NCBI GenBank assembly: GCA_964550025.1
Contig: CAZJYI010000001.1
Coordinates: 160,222 to 224,221, forward strand
Direction: 5' to 3'
Source: CAZJYI01 sp964550025
GTDB taxonomy: Bacteria; Verrucomicrobiota; Kiritimatiellia; UBA8416; CAYOBW01
Length of the DNA: 64,000 nt
This document shows, piece by piece, positions 17,601 through 27,566 of this stretch. Within the stretch, counting starts at the first letter, position 1. Each line of letters starts with the position of its first letter. The notes under the pieces are model-generated. The model searched no databases. It was not told where the DNA came from and worked only from the letters and a program-made list of their open reading frames with translations. A program made the translations under genes and the position numbers.

Positions 17601-18848
17601 CGGTATGACTATCGCGTGCAGGCCTTCAGCGAGAGCGATGCGACGGCGTTCTCGGGCATCGCCGGAACCGAGACCGCCGATGTGATGCCGATCCTGACAG
17701 ACGGCATCCCCAATCCGGACTTCGAGATCGACGGAGTCAAGGCCATGCGCCTGTGGTTGGACGCGGACGACGACGCAACGGTGCAGCTCGATGGCGGCGT
17801 CTCTCGTTGGGCAGACAAGTCCGGCAACAATCACGACGCCCTGATGCAGACCCCATCGCGGCGCCCCGCATACAACGCGTCAGGGGGGGCCAGCGGGAAG
17901 GGGCAGATCACGTTTGACGGCACGGCCGATTACCTGGCCGTCAATGATCCACTACCGGACGACTCCAGTCTCACCGTGTTCTTCGCGCTGAACAGGACAG
18001 GCGACACGACCCATCGCGGCGGACTGTTCCAACGCAACCCCGATTCTCCCTACAACGGTTTCGATCTCGGGCAGGGGTCCGACACGGTGTGGTATGCCGC
18101 CGCAAAGGACAGCAACGGCGACGGCGCGTCCGCCCGGACGACTACGGTTGTGGGCCCCCAACTCTGGGCGGCGGTGGTGGATTTCAACGCCGCGCCGGGC
18201 ATCACCGGGCTTCGCCTGTACAAGAACGGTTCCCTTGCCGCCGCCGGCAGCACGAACAACGTCGACAACATCTCCTACAGCGGCGGGGCAACACTGGCGC
18301 TCATGGCTCGGCCGAGGACCTTTCCCAAGTACCAGGCCGGTTCGGTGTACGAGGTCCTCGTCTACACGAGTGCGTTGAGCTCCAACGATCACAATGCCGT
18401 GGGTTACTATCTCCAGGACAAGTGGGGCATCGGCGGGGCGTACGAGGAACCGATCGACCCCGACGCCGACGGAGACGGCATTCCCGACGCGTGGGAGGAG
18501 CGGTACGGCGGCACGAACCTGTTCCACGGGGGCAGCGATTACGATGGAGACGGATTGGACGATGATGAGGAGTACGACGCCGGCACCGTCCCGACAAACG
18601 ATGCCTCCGTGCTGCGAATCGAGCACTTCACCGGTGCAGCCACGGGCAGCGTGGTTCTGGCCTGGCAGAGCGTGTCGGGACGGCTGTACAGCATTTGCTC
18701 CGGGGAGACCCCGCACGATCCGCGCTTGAGCACCGTCACCGGCAATCTACCCGCGACCCCGCCGATCAACGTACACACCACCTCCGCCGACGGCCGCCGT
18801 CAGCAGTTCTATCGGGTCAAGGTGACGCCAACCCCACCCCTCCACTGA
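14619..18848 (+). CDS. Giant secreted protein: Kelch propeller, GH32/43-like domain, FN3, LamG, calcium-binding repeats
   Basis: A 1,409-residue exported protein. A signal peptide (LLTGTACLLGFSAAMVPAYA) leads into Kelch repeats at residues about 65-395 (KIYVAGGF, TMYLLGGAA, KLYVLGGLT, TLYVIGGEG). From about 395 a second part begins VDIGSRRELFVDHLLIES and contains YYRGLPTENVDDSRTCYAES and YYDGQSHPFEHHYVNG; it looks like a five-bladed glycosidase-type propeller (GH32/43-like) without an assigned activity. An FN3 domain (about 930-1020) follows, then a LamG/ConA-like jelly roll (about 1040-1275), then aspartate-rich DADGDGIPDAWEERYGG calcium-binding repeats, then a short C-terminal domain ending QQFYRVKV. 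Probably acts on extracellular polysaccharide. Start chosen at the ATG beside the signal; an in-frame start at 14574 adds 15 non-signal residues. Confidence 0.83.
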   Translation: MIKAGKRGLLTGTACLLGFSAAMVPAYAAADAERTIRNLPVCGSITWQQASMPHIAPGPEGGISGMCPVVHDGKIYVAGGFIPDGDGSGEPGDRTSKWLHEYDPGTGAWTALTDMPFRREYHRCIADGSTMYLLGGAAQHPDGYQPFATVVAADLGSNPVTWTSAGTLSEPITHMAVGKVGRYLVVAGGNHYDAAVGGYHESTVRVTVNVFDTEQPAAGWTTAASIPGAPRGWSAFAACNGKLYVLGGLTFAGNQFVGLAETLAYDPAENTWTELTPPPLPVSGWTAAVYLSRYLVIVGGVARPPAESAVAGRTATSEVFWNPHVIVYDTDQDRWMRMDGEIIGGRDYGGYVNDNGVVLDGDTLYVIGGEGTDGKHTEYLRYGKITFDGPPPPETVDIGSRRELFVDHLLIESMSNATHVLQTPTDEGVAFRFDLPWEGMASGYVTVIQDGGLYRLYYRGLPTENVDDSRTCYAESTNGIDWVRPNLGLHEVYGSTSNNVILTDAARRDSFAPFLDANPDAPPAERYKATASGTGNLAGYSSPDGIHWTNTYGTIMSGFEYDSLNVAFYSTAEGQYVCYFRDWVPNYSGTRRIRRAAGGSFAALTDGGLMDYRYYDGQSHPFEHHYVNGTHPYLRAPHQYIALAARFIDNSTESDALFMTARAGSLVYDRLFPDRYIDPADEIGPQAARSNFPAENSVRTGPAEMSFYVGHNYRSVSNHLRRYSLRLDGFVALSVTNGVGEVLTKPLTFEGQRLRLNYKARSNGNVRVEIRDINGSPVGGRALADAVPLTGDEIDGVVSWSGGNSVAPLSATPVVLRFVMENADLFAMRFDSVISNTAPVGVTRTGATLRGGLAAGPATVGVRWGPAQSATNGTWAEDVVIGSRPTGPLAFPVTNLTADTRYGYTFYVSNAQETIPAVPAELFSTAFEPSDAPSGLTAVADAAEMRIALTWQDNSDSQTGFRLERSENGSDWVLDGFAAANATGALSIKLKPATRYDYRVQAFSESDATAFSGIAGTETADVMPILTDGIPNPDFEIDGVKAMRLWLDADDDATVQLDGGVSRWADKSGNNHDALMQTPSRRPAYNASGGASGKGQITFDGTADYLAVNDPLPDDSSLTVFFALNRTGDTTHRGGLFQRNPDSPYNGFDLGQGSDTVWYAAAKDSNGDGASARTTTVVGPQLWAAVVDFNAAPGITGLRLYKNGSLAAAGSTNNVDNISYSGGATLALMARPRTFPKYQAGSVYEVLVYTSALSSNDHNAVGYYLQDKWGIGGAYEEPIDPDADGDGIPDAWEERYGGTNLFHGGSDYDGDGLDDDEEYDAGTVPTNDASVLRIEHFTGAATGSVVLAWQSVSGRLYSICSGETPHDPRLSTVTGNLPATPPINVHTTSADGRRQQFYRVKVTPTPPLH

Positions 18849-18896
18849 AGACGAAGTAGTTCCTGTTGCGGAGAGGGTGCTGTGCGCGCTCCTAAG

Positions 18897-18994
18897 CGGC
18901 CTTCCGCCCGCAGCGGACGGAAGCAGGCTCAAACTGGGGCGAAAACGTGTTGTCAGGGGGAAGCCCGCGTTTCCGCCTGTGGCGGACGGGCTAC
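18897..18994 (+). repeat. ~100-bp dispersed double-hairpin element, copy 1
   Basis: Two GC-rich hairpins, around TTCCGCCCGCAGCGGACGGAA and TTTCCGCCTGTGGCGGACGGG, are joined by about 50 bases. A second copy lies in the opposite orientation at 49679-49778. The last 27 bases (18968-18994) are identical in both copies and the rest is roughly 80% alike by eye. Confidence 0.72.
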
Positions 18995-19121
18995 TGGTTT
19001 CCGCAACAGGAACGAAGCAGCGGCCACACCGCAGTTGACGCCGGCACCATCGCGCCGTAGAGTGTGGCCCTGCTCGATTCTGACAGAAGAGGCTTTCTGC
19101 TCAAAGATAGGGAGATACAAC

Positions 19122-20198
<1,077 letters not shown>

Positions 20199-20297
20199 GG
20201 ATACCGTGCGGCCTTCGACGTTCTCGCCGGCAAGCGTGAATCGCGGGCGGGGTTTAGTTTGCGTGACGAAACCAATACCAACCGGAGGACATCAAAC

Positions 20298-21245
20298 ATG
20301 CGCAGGAGAGATTTCATGACGGTTTCGGCGGTTGGCGGGGTTGCATCGGTGTGTGGCATGGAGCATGCAGCCGCCGGAACGGTGGCGGCGGGGGACGGCA
20401 TGCCCAAACTCAGCCCGCCGGAGAAGCCGGCCGAGTTGAACATCTGCCTGCAGTGGGGGAAGATTCCCGGCCGGGAGATCAAGGAGAAGCTGGATTTTCT
20501 CGAGGAAAACGGTTTCAGCGCGGTCGAGATCCCGTCGGGGAATTGGCCGATCGAGAATTGCGAGGCGATGATCAAGGAGATGAAGGGCCGCAAACTGTTC
20601 ATCGCCACGGCATGCGGCCCGAGCGATTTCTCGCATGCCGACCCCGAGCGGCGCGAAGCTGAAGTGCAGAGGTTCCTGCCGGTCATCGAGGCGCTGGGGG
20701 CGATGAAGTCGGTCGGATTGATTCTCTGTCCGGCACGCGGTAAGGTTGGGATGGGCTTCAAGGAGCTGCGCCACGACTTTGTTACCAACACGGGCAAACG
20801 GCTGGCGGAACATGCCGCGAAGCATGGGACGCACATCGTGCTGGAGCCGCTGCGCCGCAACGAGACGCCGTTCCTGCGCCAGGTTGCGGACGGTGCGCGG
20901 ATGGCGGCCGACATCGGACCGGGAGCGGCCGTAATGGGCGATTTCTGGCACATGGAACTGGAGGAGACCTGTTTCATGGGCGCGTTCATCTGCGGCGGCG
21001 ATCTGCTGAAACACGTCCATATCGCCGGGCTGAAGCAGCGCATCATCCCGGGCGTCCATCCCGAAGACATTTATGTGGACGGATTCAAAGGCCTGAAGCT
21101 CATCGGCTATCGCGGCGCGGTCAGTTTCGAAGGCGGATGGCCGAAGAACCCGGACAACCCGAAGAAGGGCCTGCCGCAGGAGAAGAAGACGGAGTTGATG
21201 CTCAACATGGTCAAACTTCTGCGCGAGCAGTGGGCAATGGCGTAG
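20298..21245 (+). CDS. Tat-exported sugar phosphate isomerase/epimerase-like TIM barrel
   Basis: A 315-residue protein with a twin-arginine leader (MRRRDFMTVSAVGGVASV) and GGAGG seven bases ahead of the ATG. The mature part is a xylose-isomerase-like (AP_endonuc_2) TIM barrel: LDFLEENGFSAVEIPSG, then IVLEPLRRNETPFL, GDFWHMELEE, KHVHIAGLKQR and a last GAVSFEGGW. The Glu, Asp/His and Glu positions of the metal site are present in order. Members of this group isomerise or epimerise keto sugars (hydroxypyruvate isomerase, inosose or tagatose enzymes). The substrate cannot be named here. Export by Tat suggests folding around a metal before secretion. Confidence 0.85.
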   Translation: MRRRDFMTVSAVGGVASVCGMEHAAAGTVAAGDGMPKLSPPEKPAELNICLQWGKIPGREIKEKLDFLEENGFSAVEIPSGNWPIENCEAMIKEMKGRKLFIATACGPSDFSHADPERREAEVQRFLPVIEALGAMKSVGLILCPARGKVGMGFKELRHDFVTNTGKRLAEHAAKHGTHIVLEPLRRNETPFLRQVADGARMAADIGPGAAVMGDFWHMELEETCFMGAFICGGDLLKHVHIAGLKQRIIPGVHPEDIYVDGFKGLKLIGYRGAVSFEGGWPKNPDNPKKGLPQEKKTELMLNMVKLLREQWAMA

Positions 21246-21319
21246 GGCTCTCCGCCCGCAAAAACGGCCAAGGCTGCGGCCGGAATGGCAGGACAGCCTG
21301 TGAGTCCGCCGGTGCGAGT

Positions 21320-23857
21320 CTATCTCTGCGTCCGAACGCGGTACATTCGGCGCGTGCCCTCGACCGGCAGACTCCACTCCACTGCGGCGCCGGCGTTGCT
21401 CCAGGTTCCGGTGATATCCGGCGATTGCTCGGGCTGTAGCGTGAGCGATACCGTGCCGGTTGTGGCGTCGATCCAGAGCTCGCCCGGAATCAGGACGGCC
21501 ATGTCATCCATCAGGTAAAGGCCAAACTCGGAGCGATTCGACACGATGTAGTCGACCAGCTCGGTGTTGTTGCTCGTCGCGTCGAGGCCCTGCCCCACCT
21601 CGAACCCGTCGTTGAAGCCGTCCCCGTCCGTGTCCCACTTCCACGGGTCCGAGCCGGCCAGGAGCTCGTCCGCGTTGATGAGACCGTCCTTGTCGGGATC
21701 CATCGAGAAGTGGGCGGTTGCCGACTTCGGCGCATTGACGGTCAGGACCGCGGTTGTCGCGAACCGGTCTCCGCTCAGGTCGCCCGTCCACCCCGTGAAA
21801 AGCCAGCCCGCCGCCGGAAGGGCCGTCACGGAAAGGTCCGTGCCCGCCGCGTACCACGCGCTCGCGACATTCGCACCTCCCGCGCCGTTCGTCTCCATCC
21901 CCACCCAGTAGTTGGTTTCCCACAGCCACGTCAGCGCGGCGTCGTTGGTGAGGGTCATGGTCATTGACGGGCCCGGGCCGGCCATTGGGTCGTTGCCGGT
22001 CATGGACCATCCCGTGCAGGCGATTTGTGTTCCCGCACCGATGTCCACCGGAGATCCGCTGACCGAATTCGAGAGCACCGTTCCCGAGGCGTAGGAATGG
22101 GTTCCGGTGGATGGATCGGGGACGCCGAACGGGGAGACAACCGTCAGTTCCCGCATTGGGGGGGCCGGGGAACCGGAAAGCCAGACACGGCTGGGACGGG
22201 CCGCAACCACGTCCAACCGCCGGTCACCGTTCACGTCCGCCAGCTCGATGTCGTCACCGCCGGTATTCACCTCGATAAACGAGCCGTTCGAAAACCAGGA
22301 GCCGTGGTTCAGGAACACGTAGTCATTGCCCGGGGTCGACTGGGTTGAGACGTAGAGGTCGAGCTTCCCGTTGCCGTCCATGTCGCCGAGGGCGATGTTC
22401 TGGCTGGATCCGTAGCTCTCGAAGTATGTGCCGCTGTCGCTCAGTTGCCCGCTTCCGTCGTTTCTGTACAGGCCCAGCCCGAACGTACCGTGCTTGGCTA
22501 TGGCGTCAAGATCGCCGTCCCCGTCCATATCACCGAGGGCGCACATGGGAGTACTCACACCAACGGACTGTCCGCTGTCACTGAACCAGCCGGCTCCGTC
22601 ATTCAGATAGACACGGGAGGGTCCGGAGTAGCTGGCAGCCAACATGTCCAGGCTGCCGTCTCCGTTCAGGTCGCCCAGGGACAGATGGACTTTGTCGTCA
22701 CCGCCAAACCCCTGCTTCGTATCACGGAAGGTCCCGGTGCCGTCATTCAGGTAGACCCGAATGCCGTAGAGATAGTTGTTCGGCACGCAGGCATCGAGGT
22801 AACCGTCACCGTTCACGTCCCCGAGGGCAACGCTGGCGCTGAGAGCGGCGTTTATGTACTGACCCTTGTTGGTGAAAATGCCGGTTCCATCATTGAAGTA
22901 GACCCTGTTCCGGTCGTAGTTGATTCGCGATACGAACGCGTCGAGGTCCCCGTCATTGTCAAGGTCACCGAGTGCCAGGCCGCTCATGGAGCTGTCGGGC
23001 AGACTCTGGCCGGTTGCCGCAAACGAGCCTGTGCCATCGTTCGTGTACACGACGCAGGAGGAGGTGCCTGCCTCGAATACGTCGGGATGGCCGTCGCCGT
23101 TCAAGTCGCCAACACCCGAATATCGCGCGCCCGCTCCCAGCACGCTGGCGTCGGCCTGGAACTCGGTACCCGGGGCCGTGGCGATGCGGAATTGATACTG
23201 ACGGGGATGGAGCGGACGACCGTCCGTGTTGTTCTTGATTCGGTAGGTCGGACAGACGGTCACGGTCTCGCCGGCCGCGAACGCAAGCGGGGAGACGAGA
23301 TCGGCCGTGAACGAAGGCGCGTCGTACGTCCAGGATGTAGCGTGGTAACCGCTTCGATTGCCGTGCACGACCAGGTTGCTGCCGTTGACGGTACCCGCGT
23401 TGACGCCCCGCGGCGCGTTGAAAACGACGCTCATGTCCGTGGGAGACGATACGGCAACGGCATTGGCCGCGGGTGTAACGGAATCAACGGACATGTGGAT
23501 CGGGTAGACCGTGCATGCGACGGTGCATGTGCCGGCGAACGAGTTGTCGGAAACGACAACCACCCCGGTGTGTGTGCCGATCCCCAGGGGGCCGACCGGC
23601 ACAATGAAGGTACCGTCGCCAATGGTGCGGCCGGTGCATTGGGTCGGGCAGAGACCGTCTACGGTCACCAAGCCGCCCATAACGGGCAGGGTGCCGAAAT
23701 CATAGTCCCCCATCCCCGTGACCTGGAAGCGCGTCAGCGGGAACACCGCCTCCGGTACGGACGCCTCGGCAATGATGTGGGCCCTGGATGCGCGTCCCGC
23801 CGCCAGACACACGATGCACGAAACGACAAAGATTGCTGCTCGCTGACCTGTGAACAT
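21320..23857 (-). CDS. Secreted FG-GAP/VCBS repeat protein with InlB-type and calcium-binding repeats
   Basis: An 845-residue exported protein from the ATG at 23857 (GGGAG ahead of it; signal FVVSCIVCLAAGRASRA). A SbsA-type Ig-like domain (MSVDSVTPAANAVAVSSPTD) is followed by at least six FG-GAP repeats with the DLNGDGxxD calcium-binding core (VGDLNGDGHPDVFEAG, GDLDNDGDLDAFVSR, GDMDGDGDLDAIAK and others), giving a beta-propeller. A bacterial-repeat domain (LFTGWTGDLSGDRF) and DPDKDGLINADELLAGSDP calcium repeats follow, then a short C-terminal domain ending RRMYRVRTQR. Its role is likely surface binding. The C-terminal tail resembles that of the Kelch protein at 14619. The plus-strand open frame over its 5' half is a shadow. 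Confidence 0.83.
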   Translation of the reverse strand: MFTGQRAAIFVVSCIVCLAAGRASRAHIIAEASVPEAVFPLTRFQVTGMGDYDFGTLPVMGGLVTVDGLCPTQCTGRTIGDGTFIVPVGPLGIGTHTGVVVVSDNSFAGTCTVACTVYPIHMSVDSVTPAANAVAVSSPTDMSVVFNAPRGVNAGTVNGSNLVVHGNRSGYHATSWTYDAPSFTADLVSPLAFAAGETVTVCPTYRIKNNTDGRPLHPRQYQFRIATAPGTEFQADASVLGAGARYSGVGDLNGDGHPDVFEAGTSSCVVYTNDGTGSFAATGQSLPDSSMSGLALGDLDNDGDLDAFVSRINYDRNRVYFNDGTGIFTNKGQYINAALSASVALGDVNGDGYLDACVPNNYLYGIRVYLNDGTGTFRDTKQGFGGDDKVHLSLGDLNGDGSLDMLAASYSGPSRVYLNDGAGWFSDSGQSVGVSTPMCALGDMDGDGDLDAIAKHGTFGLGLYRNDGSGQLSDSGTYFESYGSSQNIALGDMDGNGKLDLYVSTQSTPGNDYVFLNHGSWFSNGSFIEVNTGGDDIELADVNGDRRLDVVAARPSRVWLSGSPAPPMRELTVVSPFGVPDPSTGTHSYASGTVLSNSVSGSPVDIGAGTQIACTGWSMTGNDPMAGPGPSMTMTLTNDAALTWLWETNYWVGMETNGAGGANVASAWYAAGTDLSVTALPAAGWLFTGWTGDLSGDRFATTAVLTVNAPKSATAHFSMDPDKDGLINADELLAGSDPWKWDTDGDGFNDGFEVGQGLDATSNNTELVDYIVSNRSEFGLYLMDDMAVLIPGELWIDATTGTVSLTLQPEQSPDITGTWSNAGAAVEWSLPVEGTRRMYRVRTQR

Positions 23858-24155
23858 GTTGCTGCTCCCTTCTCTCCTGGACAGAATCCTCCCGACAATG
23901 TCTTCGGCGGGAACAGCGACATCCCCTCTTCGGCCTATTGAGGCGCGACCCACGCGGCCTTTTTGCCTGCGCGTCTGCCTGCGAACAGACCGCCAGACCT
24001 CACGAGCCGCGAATGATACCGCGTCTGGCGACACAAGTCAACACCGCCGACAAACCGACCGCGCGGGCAAGGTGAAACCGCGGAACTCACTTGCGATCAC
24101 GGTCGCCTCGGCATACTCTCGCACTCAAGGCCATATTCGCGAGGTACGACTGCCC

Positions 24156-27100
24156 ATGAAAGTCATAGTCCTCTCAGCGGGACTCGCGTGTCTGCTCGCA
24201 TCGGCGGGACAGCCGGCTCACGCCGCCGAGAACCTCCTCGCCGACCCGTCGTTCGAGCAGCCGAAAGCGAAAGACCGCTTCGGCCTGATCTTCGAGAAGT
24301 GGGGCGGTTGGAGGTACGAGGGCGACTGCGATTTCGCGGTAGGTAAAGTGGCGCGGACCGGCGATCATTCGTGTCTGCTGGTCGGCGGCACGGAGCCGAA
24401 GATTCGCACCGTGCAACTGCTCGACCTCGCTCCCGGTCGCTACCGGATCACGGCCTATCTTCGCGGATTGGACGTTGGCACCGGCAAGTGGAAACAGACC
24501 ACCGAGTTCATGTTCGACGGGAAGTACGGCCAGTTGAACAAGAACGGCACCTTCGGCTGGACGAAGCTCACCTATGTTGCCGAGCTCAAGGAGCGCAAAA
24601 AGGCGGGACCATCCTTCGGACTGATGGCGCCGGGTCGCCTGTGGGTCGACGACGTATCCCTTGAGCGTGTCGGCCCCGGCGTGCCGTTGACCCCCGTTCC
24701 CGTCCTGGGCAAAGAGGAATCTCCCATAGCCCCGCCGGGCCGGCTTTCCCCCGGCGCGTTGCGTTGCGCGGAATGTGCAACCCGGAACATGCCGGTATGG
24801 AAACGCTGCTATGCCTGCGGCACGCGTCTCGTGGGCAGCGAAGCACTCGCGACGGGACCGCGCGTAAAGCCCATCACCTCGTTTGAGACACGAAGCCCGT
24901 TCCACGGTGGAACGGTCGTCGAGCAACACGCGACGGACGGCGCAAAGGCCCTGCGCATCGACAGGTCGTACGTGGACATGGCCGGGCATCAGGACTGGTC
25001 CGGCTATGACTACCTGAAAGCGGACCTCTACACAGACGCAACCGGGCCCTTGAAGCTGTACGTTGAGGTCCGTGACAGGGATACGAAGGACTACTGGACG
25101 CGCGTGAACTACAACACGGTCGCACCGCCCGGCCGGAGCACGTTGATTGTCCCCATCCGGCAACTCTACGTCGGCGAGAAGTCGCGGCCCGGCCGCATGC
25201 TGTTGCGCGACGGGATCACGCGGCTCGTCTTCAACATCGGCAAGGCTCCGCCGGCTCCGCTGTTCGTCGACAACGTCCGGCTCGAGCGGGACGATTCGGA
25301 TCGGTCCGTCGTGTTTGACGGGCTGTCGGCGTTCGATTTCGGTCTCAGTGCCAGCCCGCTCATGAAGGGTTTCCGTCGGATCACCCCGACTACGCGCTAC
25401 AGCGTGGGGCGCGGCTACGGGTTGAAAGACGCCCGATTGTGGCGGTCGTTCGACGCGCTGCAGCCGGACCCGCTCTACCAGGATTTCCTGTGCATCGAGC
25501 GTGGCGGTCTCGCCGTCGACGTTCCGAACGGGCGCTACCGAGTGTGGATGAACATCGACAGCCCATCCGGGTTCTGGGGCGAATACCAGGTCTACCGCCG
25601 GCGCACCGTTCGCGCCGAAGGCCGGGACGCCGTCGCCGAGACGCAGGCTTTCGACGCTTTCCAGCGCAAGTACTTCCGCTTCTGGAATGTAGAGGATCTG
25701 CCTTCTGACGATACGTTCGACAAGTACCAACGCGTCTACTTCGACGAGAAGCTGTTCGACGTCGACGTGCGCGACGGCCGGCTCAACCTGGAGTTTGAGG
25801 GCGAAAACTGGGCATGTTGCGTTTCGGCCGTCGTCGTGTTTCCCGTCGCCAGGGCGGACGAGGGCGAGGCGTTCCTGAAGTATGTCGAGAAGCAGCGGCG
25901 ATTCCATTTCAACAACTACTTCAAGCGAACGCTGCATCGCGCCTCGGGAGCCCCACTGCAACCAACGCCGGAGGACCGGAAGCGCGGCTACATGGTCTTC
26001 TCCCGCGACTACATGCGTGATGTCTACTACAACGACACGCCTGCCGCCGGGGAGGTCGGCCGGCCGCTTCGAGCCGAGGCCTTTGCGGGCGAGTATGAGC
26101 CGCTGACGCTCAGCCTGCTTCCCCTGCGCGACCTGGGGCAGGTCACCGTCTCGGCCGGCCCACTGCGCGCTGCGAACGGAACGATACCGGCGGATGCCAT
26201 TGACGTGGGCTTTGTCTCTTACCGCGTCAGCCGCGTTACCATGGAAGGTTCCGTCTATACGATCGCACCGCGGATGATCATGCCGACGAACACCGTTGCG
26301 ATGCCCCGCGGCATGGCGCGGCGGTTCTGGCTCACCGTCAAGACGCCGACCGACGCACGGTCGGGTATGTACCGGGGTACACTTCTCGTCTCGATGGACG
26401 GCAGGGAAGCAACAGAGTTGCCCGTGGAATGCCGCGTCAGGGCCGGAGCGTTGGATCCCCTGGATGTGCCCGTGGGACCGTGGGGGCACGCCGTCCGCGT
26501 ACCCTGGCCGGCGAGTGATGCGGCCGCGGCGTCCTTCAACCGCAACATGCGGGACAGGAGCCTCCGCAAGATGCGCGAATACGGTCTAACGGCCTGTAGC
26601 GGGATCCCGGCCATTGCCTACCGGGGGGTTCGCGACGGGAAGCCCGTTCTGGATTTCGGCCGGTCGGACGAGGACATGAGACGGCTCAGAGAACTGGGGT
26701 TTCTTTCCGTCGTTTCGTACGGTCGCGGCGTGTCGGGTTTCAACGCCTACTTCCGTGACGAGAACAAGATGCGCGAGGCCGGTTTCAGTAACTACGCGTC
26801 TTTCGTGAAGGCGGTGTACAGTGCCGTGCAGGAACACGCGAGCCGTGAAGGATGGCTCCCCGTCTACTACAACCTTGGAGACGAGCCGATCGGTGACGCG
26901 CTGACGCGATCGGCCGAGAATGCGGAGGCGTATCGCGAGGCCTTTCCCGCGGGACCGCCGACCTTCACGGCCGCCAGCAGCTTTCGTGGCCGCGACCGGG
27001 ACGACCCGCATTTCCGCCTTTCCAGGGCCGTGCACGTGGCAAACTGGAACATTCATGACGAAGACGCCGTTCAAACGCTCCAGGACATTGGCGGCGCTTG

Positions 27101-27530
27101 GGCCTTCTACAACGGCGCCAACCGCTGGACGTTTGGCACGTACATGTACAAGGCGGTCAAGCAGTTCGACATGAAATTCCGGCTCGCCTGGCACTGGAAC
27201 TGCGTGGCCGGGGATCCGTACTACGCGCTGGACTGTCGCGAGGACGACTACGCGTGGTGCAATTCGACACCCGACGGAAGGCTGGTGCCCTCCGTCCATT
27301 TCGAGCGATTGCGCGAAGGCGTGGATGACTACCGCCGACTGTTGACGCTGGCGCGTCTCGCAAAGGAACACGCCGGCACACCCGCGGCGCAAGCCGCCGA
27401 GACACTGATCGCCGACCGCATGGCCGCCTTTCGCCTCGGCCAGCGCAACCACGACGCACTCTTTGGCCCCGATGACTGGATCGCGTTCCGTGCACAGGTC
27501 GACAACGCAATCGAGGCGTTGCGCCAGTGA
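24156..27530 (+). CDS. Secreted DUF4091 (GH123-like) protein with internal zinc ribbon
   Basis: A 1,124-residue protein with a signal peptide (VIVLSAGLACLLASAGQPAHA). Residues about 25-170 form a carbohydrate-binding-like jelly roll (LLADPSFEQP...), then an unusual zinc ribbon: C204-x2-C207 and C218-x2-C221 (CAEC, CYAC). A second binding domain follows to about 380. The C-terminal half is a TIM-barrel-like glycosidase module ending in the DUF4091 signature (VHFERLREGVDDYRRLLTLA, about residues 1046-1065). DUF4091 proteins are related to GH123 N-acetylgalactosaminidases, but activity is inferred. GAGG lies eleven bases before the ATG. Open-frame sequence upstream to 23850 overlaps the divergent gene and is not coding. 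Confidence 0.83.
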   Translation: MKVIVLSAGLACLLASAGQPAHAAENLLADPSFEQPKAKDRFGLIFEKWGGWRYEGDCDFAVGKVARTGDHSCLLVGGTEPKIRTVQLLDLAPGRYRITAYLRGLDVGTGKWKQTTEFMFDGKYGQLNKNGTFGWTKLTYVAELKERKKAGPSFGLMAPGRLWVDDVSLERVGPGVPLTPVPVLGKEESPIAPPGRLSPGALRCAECATRNMPVWKRCYACGTRLVGSEALATGPRVKPITSFETRSPFHGGTVVEQHATDGAKALRIDRSYVDMAGHQDWSGYDYLKADLYTDATGPLKLYVEVRDRDTKDYWTRVNYNTVAPPGRSTLIVPIRQLYVGEKSRPGRMLLRDGITRLVFNIGKAPPAPLFVDNVRLERDDSDRSVVFDGLSAFDFGLSASPLMKGFRRITPTTRYSVGRGYGLKDARLWRSFDALQPDPLYQDFLCIERGGLAVDVPNGRYRVWMNIDSPSGFWGEYQVYRRRTVRAEGRDAVAETQAFDAFQRKYFRFWNVEDLPSDDTFDKYQRVYFDEKLFDVDVRDGRLNLEFEGENWACCVSAVVVFPVARADEGEAFLKYVEKQRRFHFNNYFKRTLHRASGAPLQPTPEDRKRGYMVFSRDYMRDVYYNDTPAAGEVGRPLRAEAFAGEYEPLTLSLLPLRDLGQVTVSAGPLRAANGTIPADAIDVGFVSYRVSRVTMEGSVYTIAPRMIMPTNTVAMPRGMARRFWLTVKTPTDARSGMYRGTLLVSMDGREATELPVECRVRAGALDPLDVPVGPWGHAVRVPWPASDAAAASFNRNMRDRSLRKMREYGLTACSGIPAIAYRGVRDGKPVLDFGRSDEDMRRLRELGFLSVVSYGRGVSGFNAYFRDENKMREAGFSNYASFVKAVYSAVQEHASREGWLPVYYNLGDEPIGDALTRSAENAEAYREAFPAGPPTFTAASSFRGRDRDDPHFRLSRAVHVANWNIHDEDAVQTLQDIGGAWAFYNGANRWTFGTYMYKAVKQFDMKFRLAWHWNCVAGDPYYALDCREDDYAWCNSTPDGRLVPSVHFERLREGVDDYRRLLTLARLAKEHAGTPAAQAAETLIADRMAAFRLGQRNHDALFGPDDWIAFRAQVDNAIEALRQ

Positions 27531-27566
27531 GAAGGTGCGTGGCAACACAAACTTGTGCGCGTGCAT

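Noticed and set aside
18882..19121. N-terminal extension of serC
   Set aside because: Translates the dispersed double-hairpin repeat; the ATG at 19122 has a good Shine-Dalgarno and matches the family's N-terminus.
22445..23941. 498-codon plus-strand open frame
   Set aside because: Antisense to the FG-GAP gene; repetitive DLNGDG codons keep the opposite strand open. No ribosome-binding site.
24174..26489. 771-codon minus-strand open frame
   Set aside because: Antisense to the DUF4091 gene, with shadow composition and no recognisable domain.
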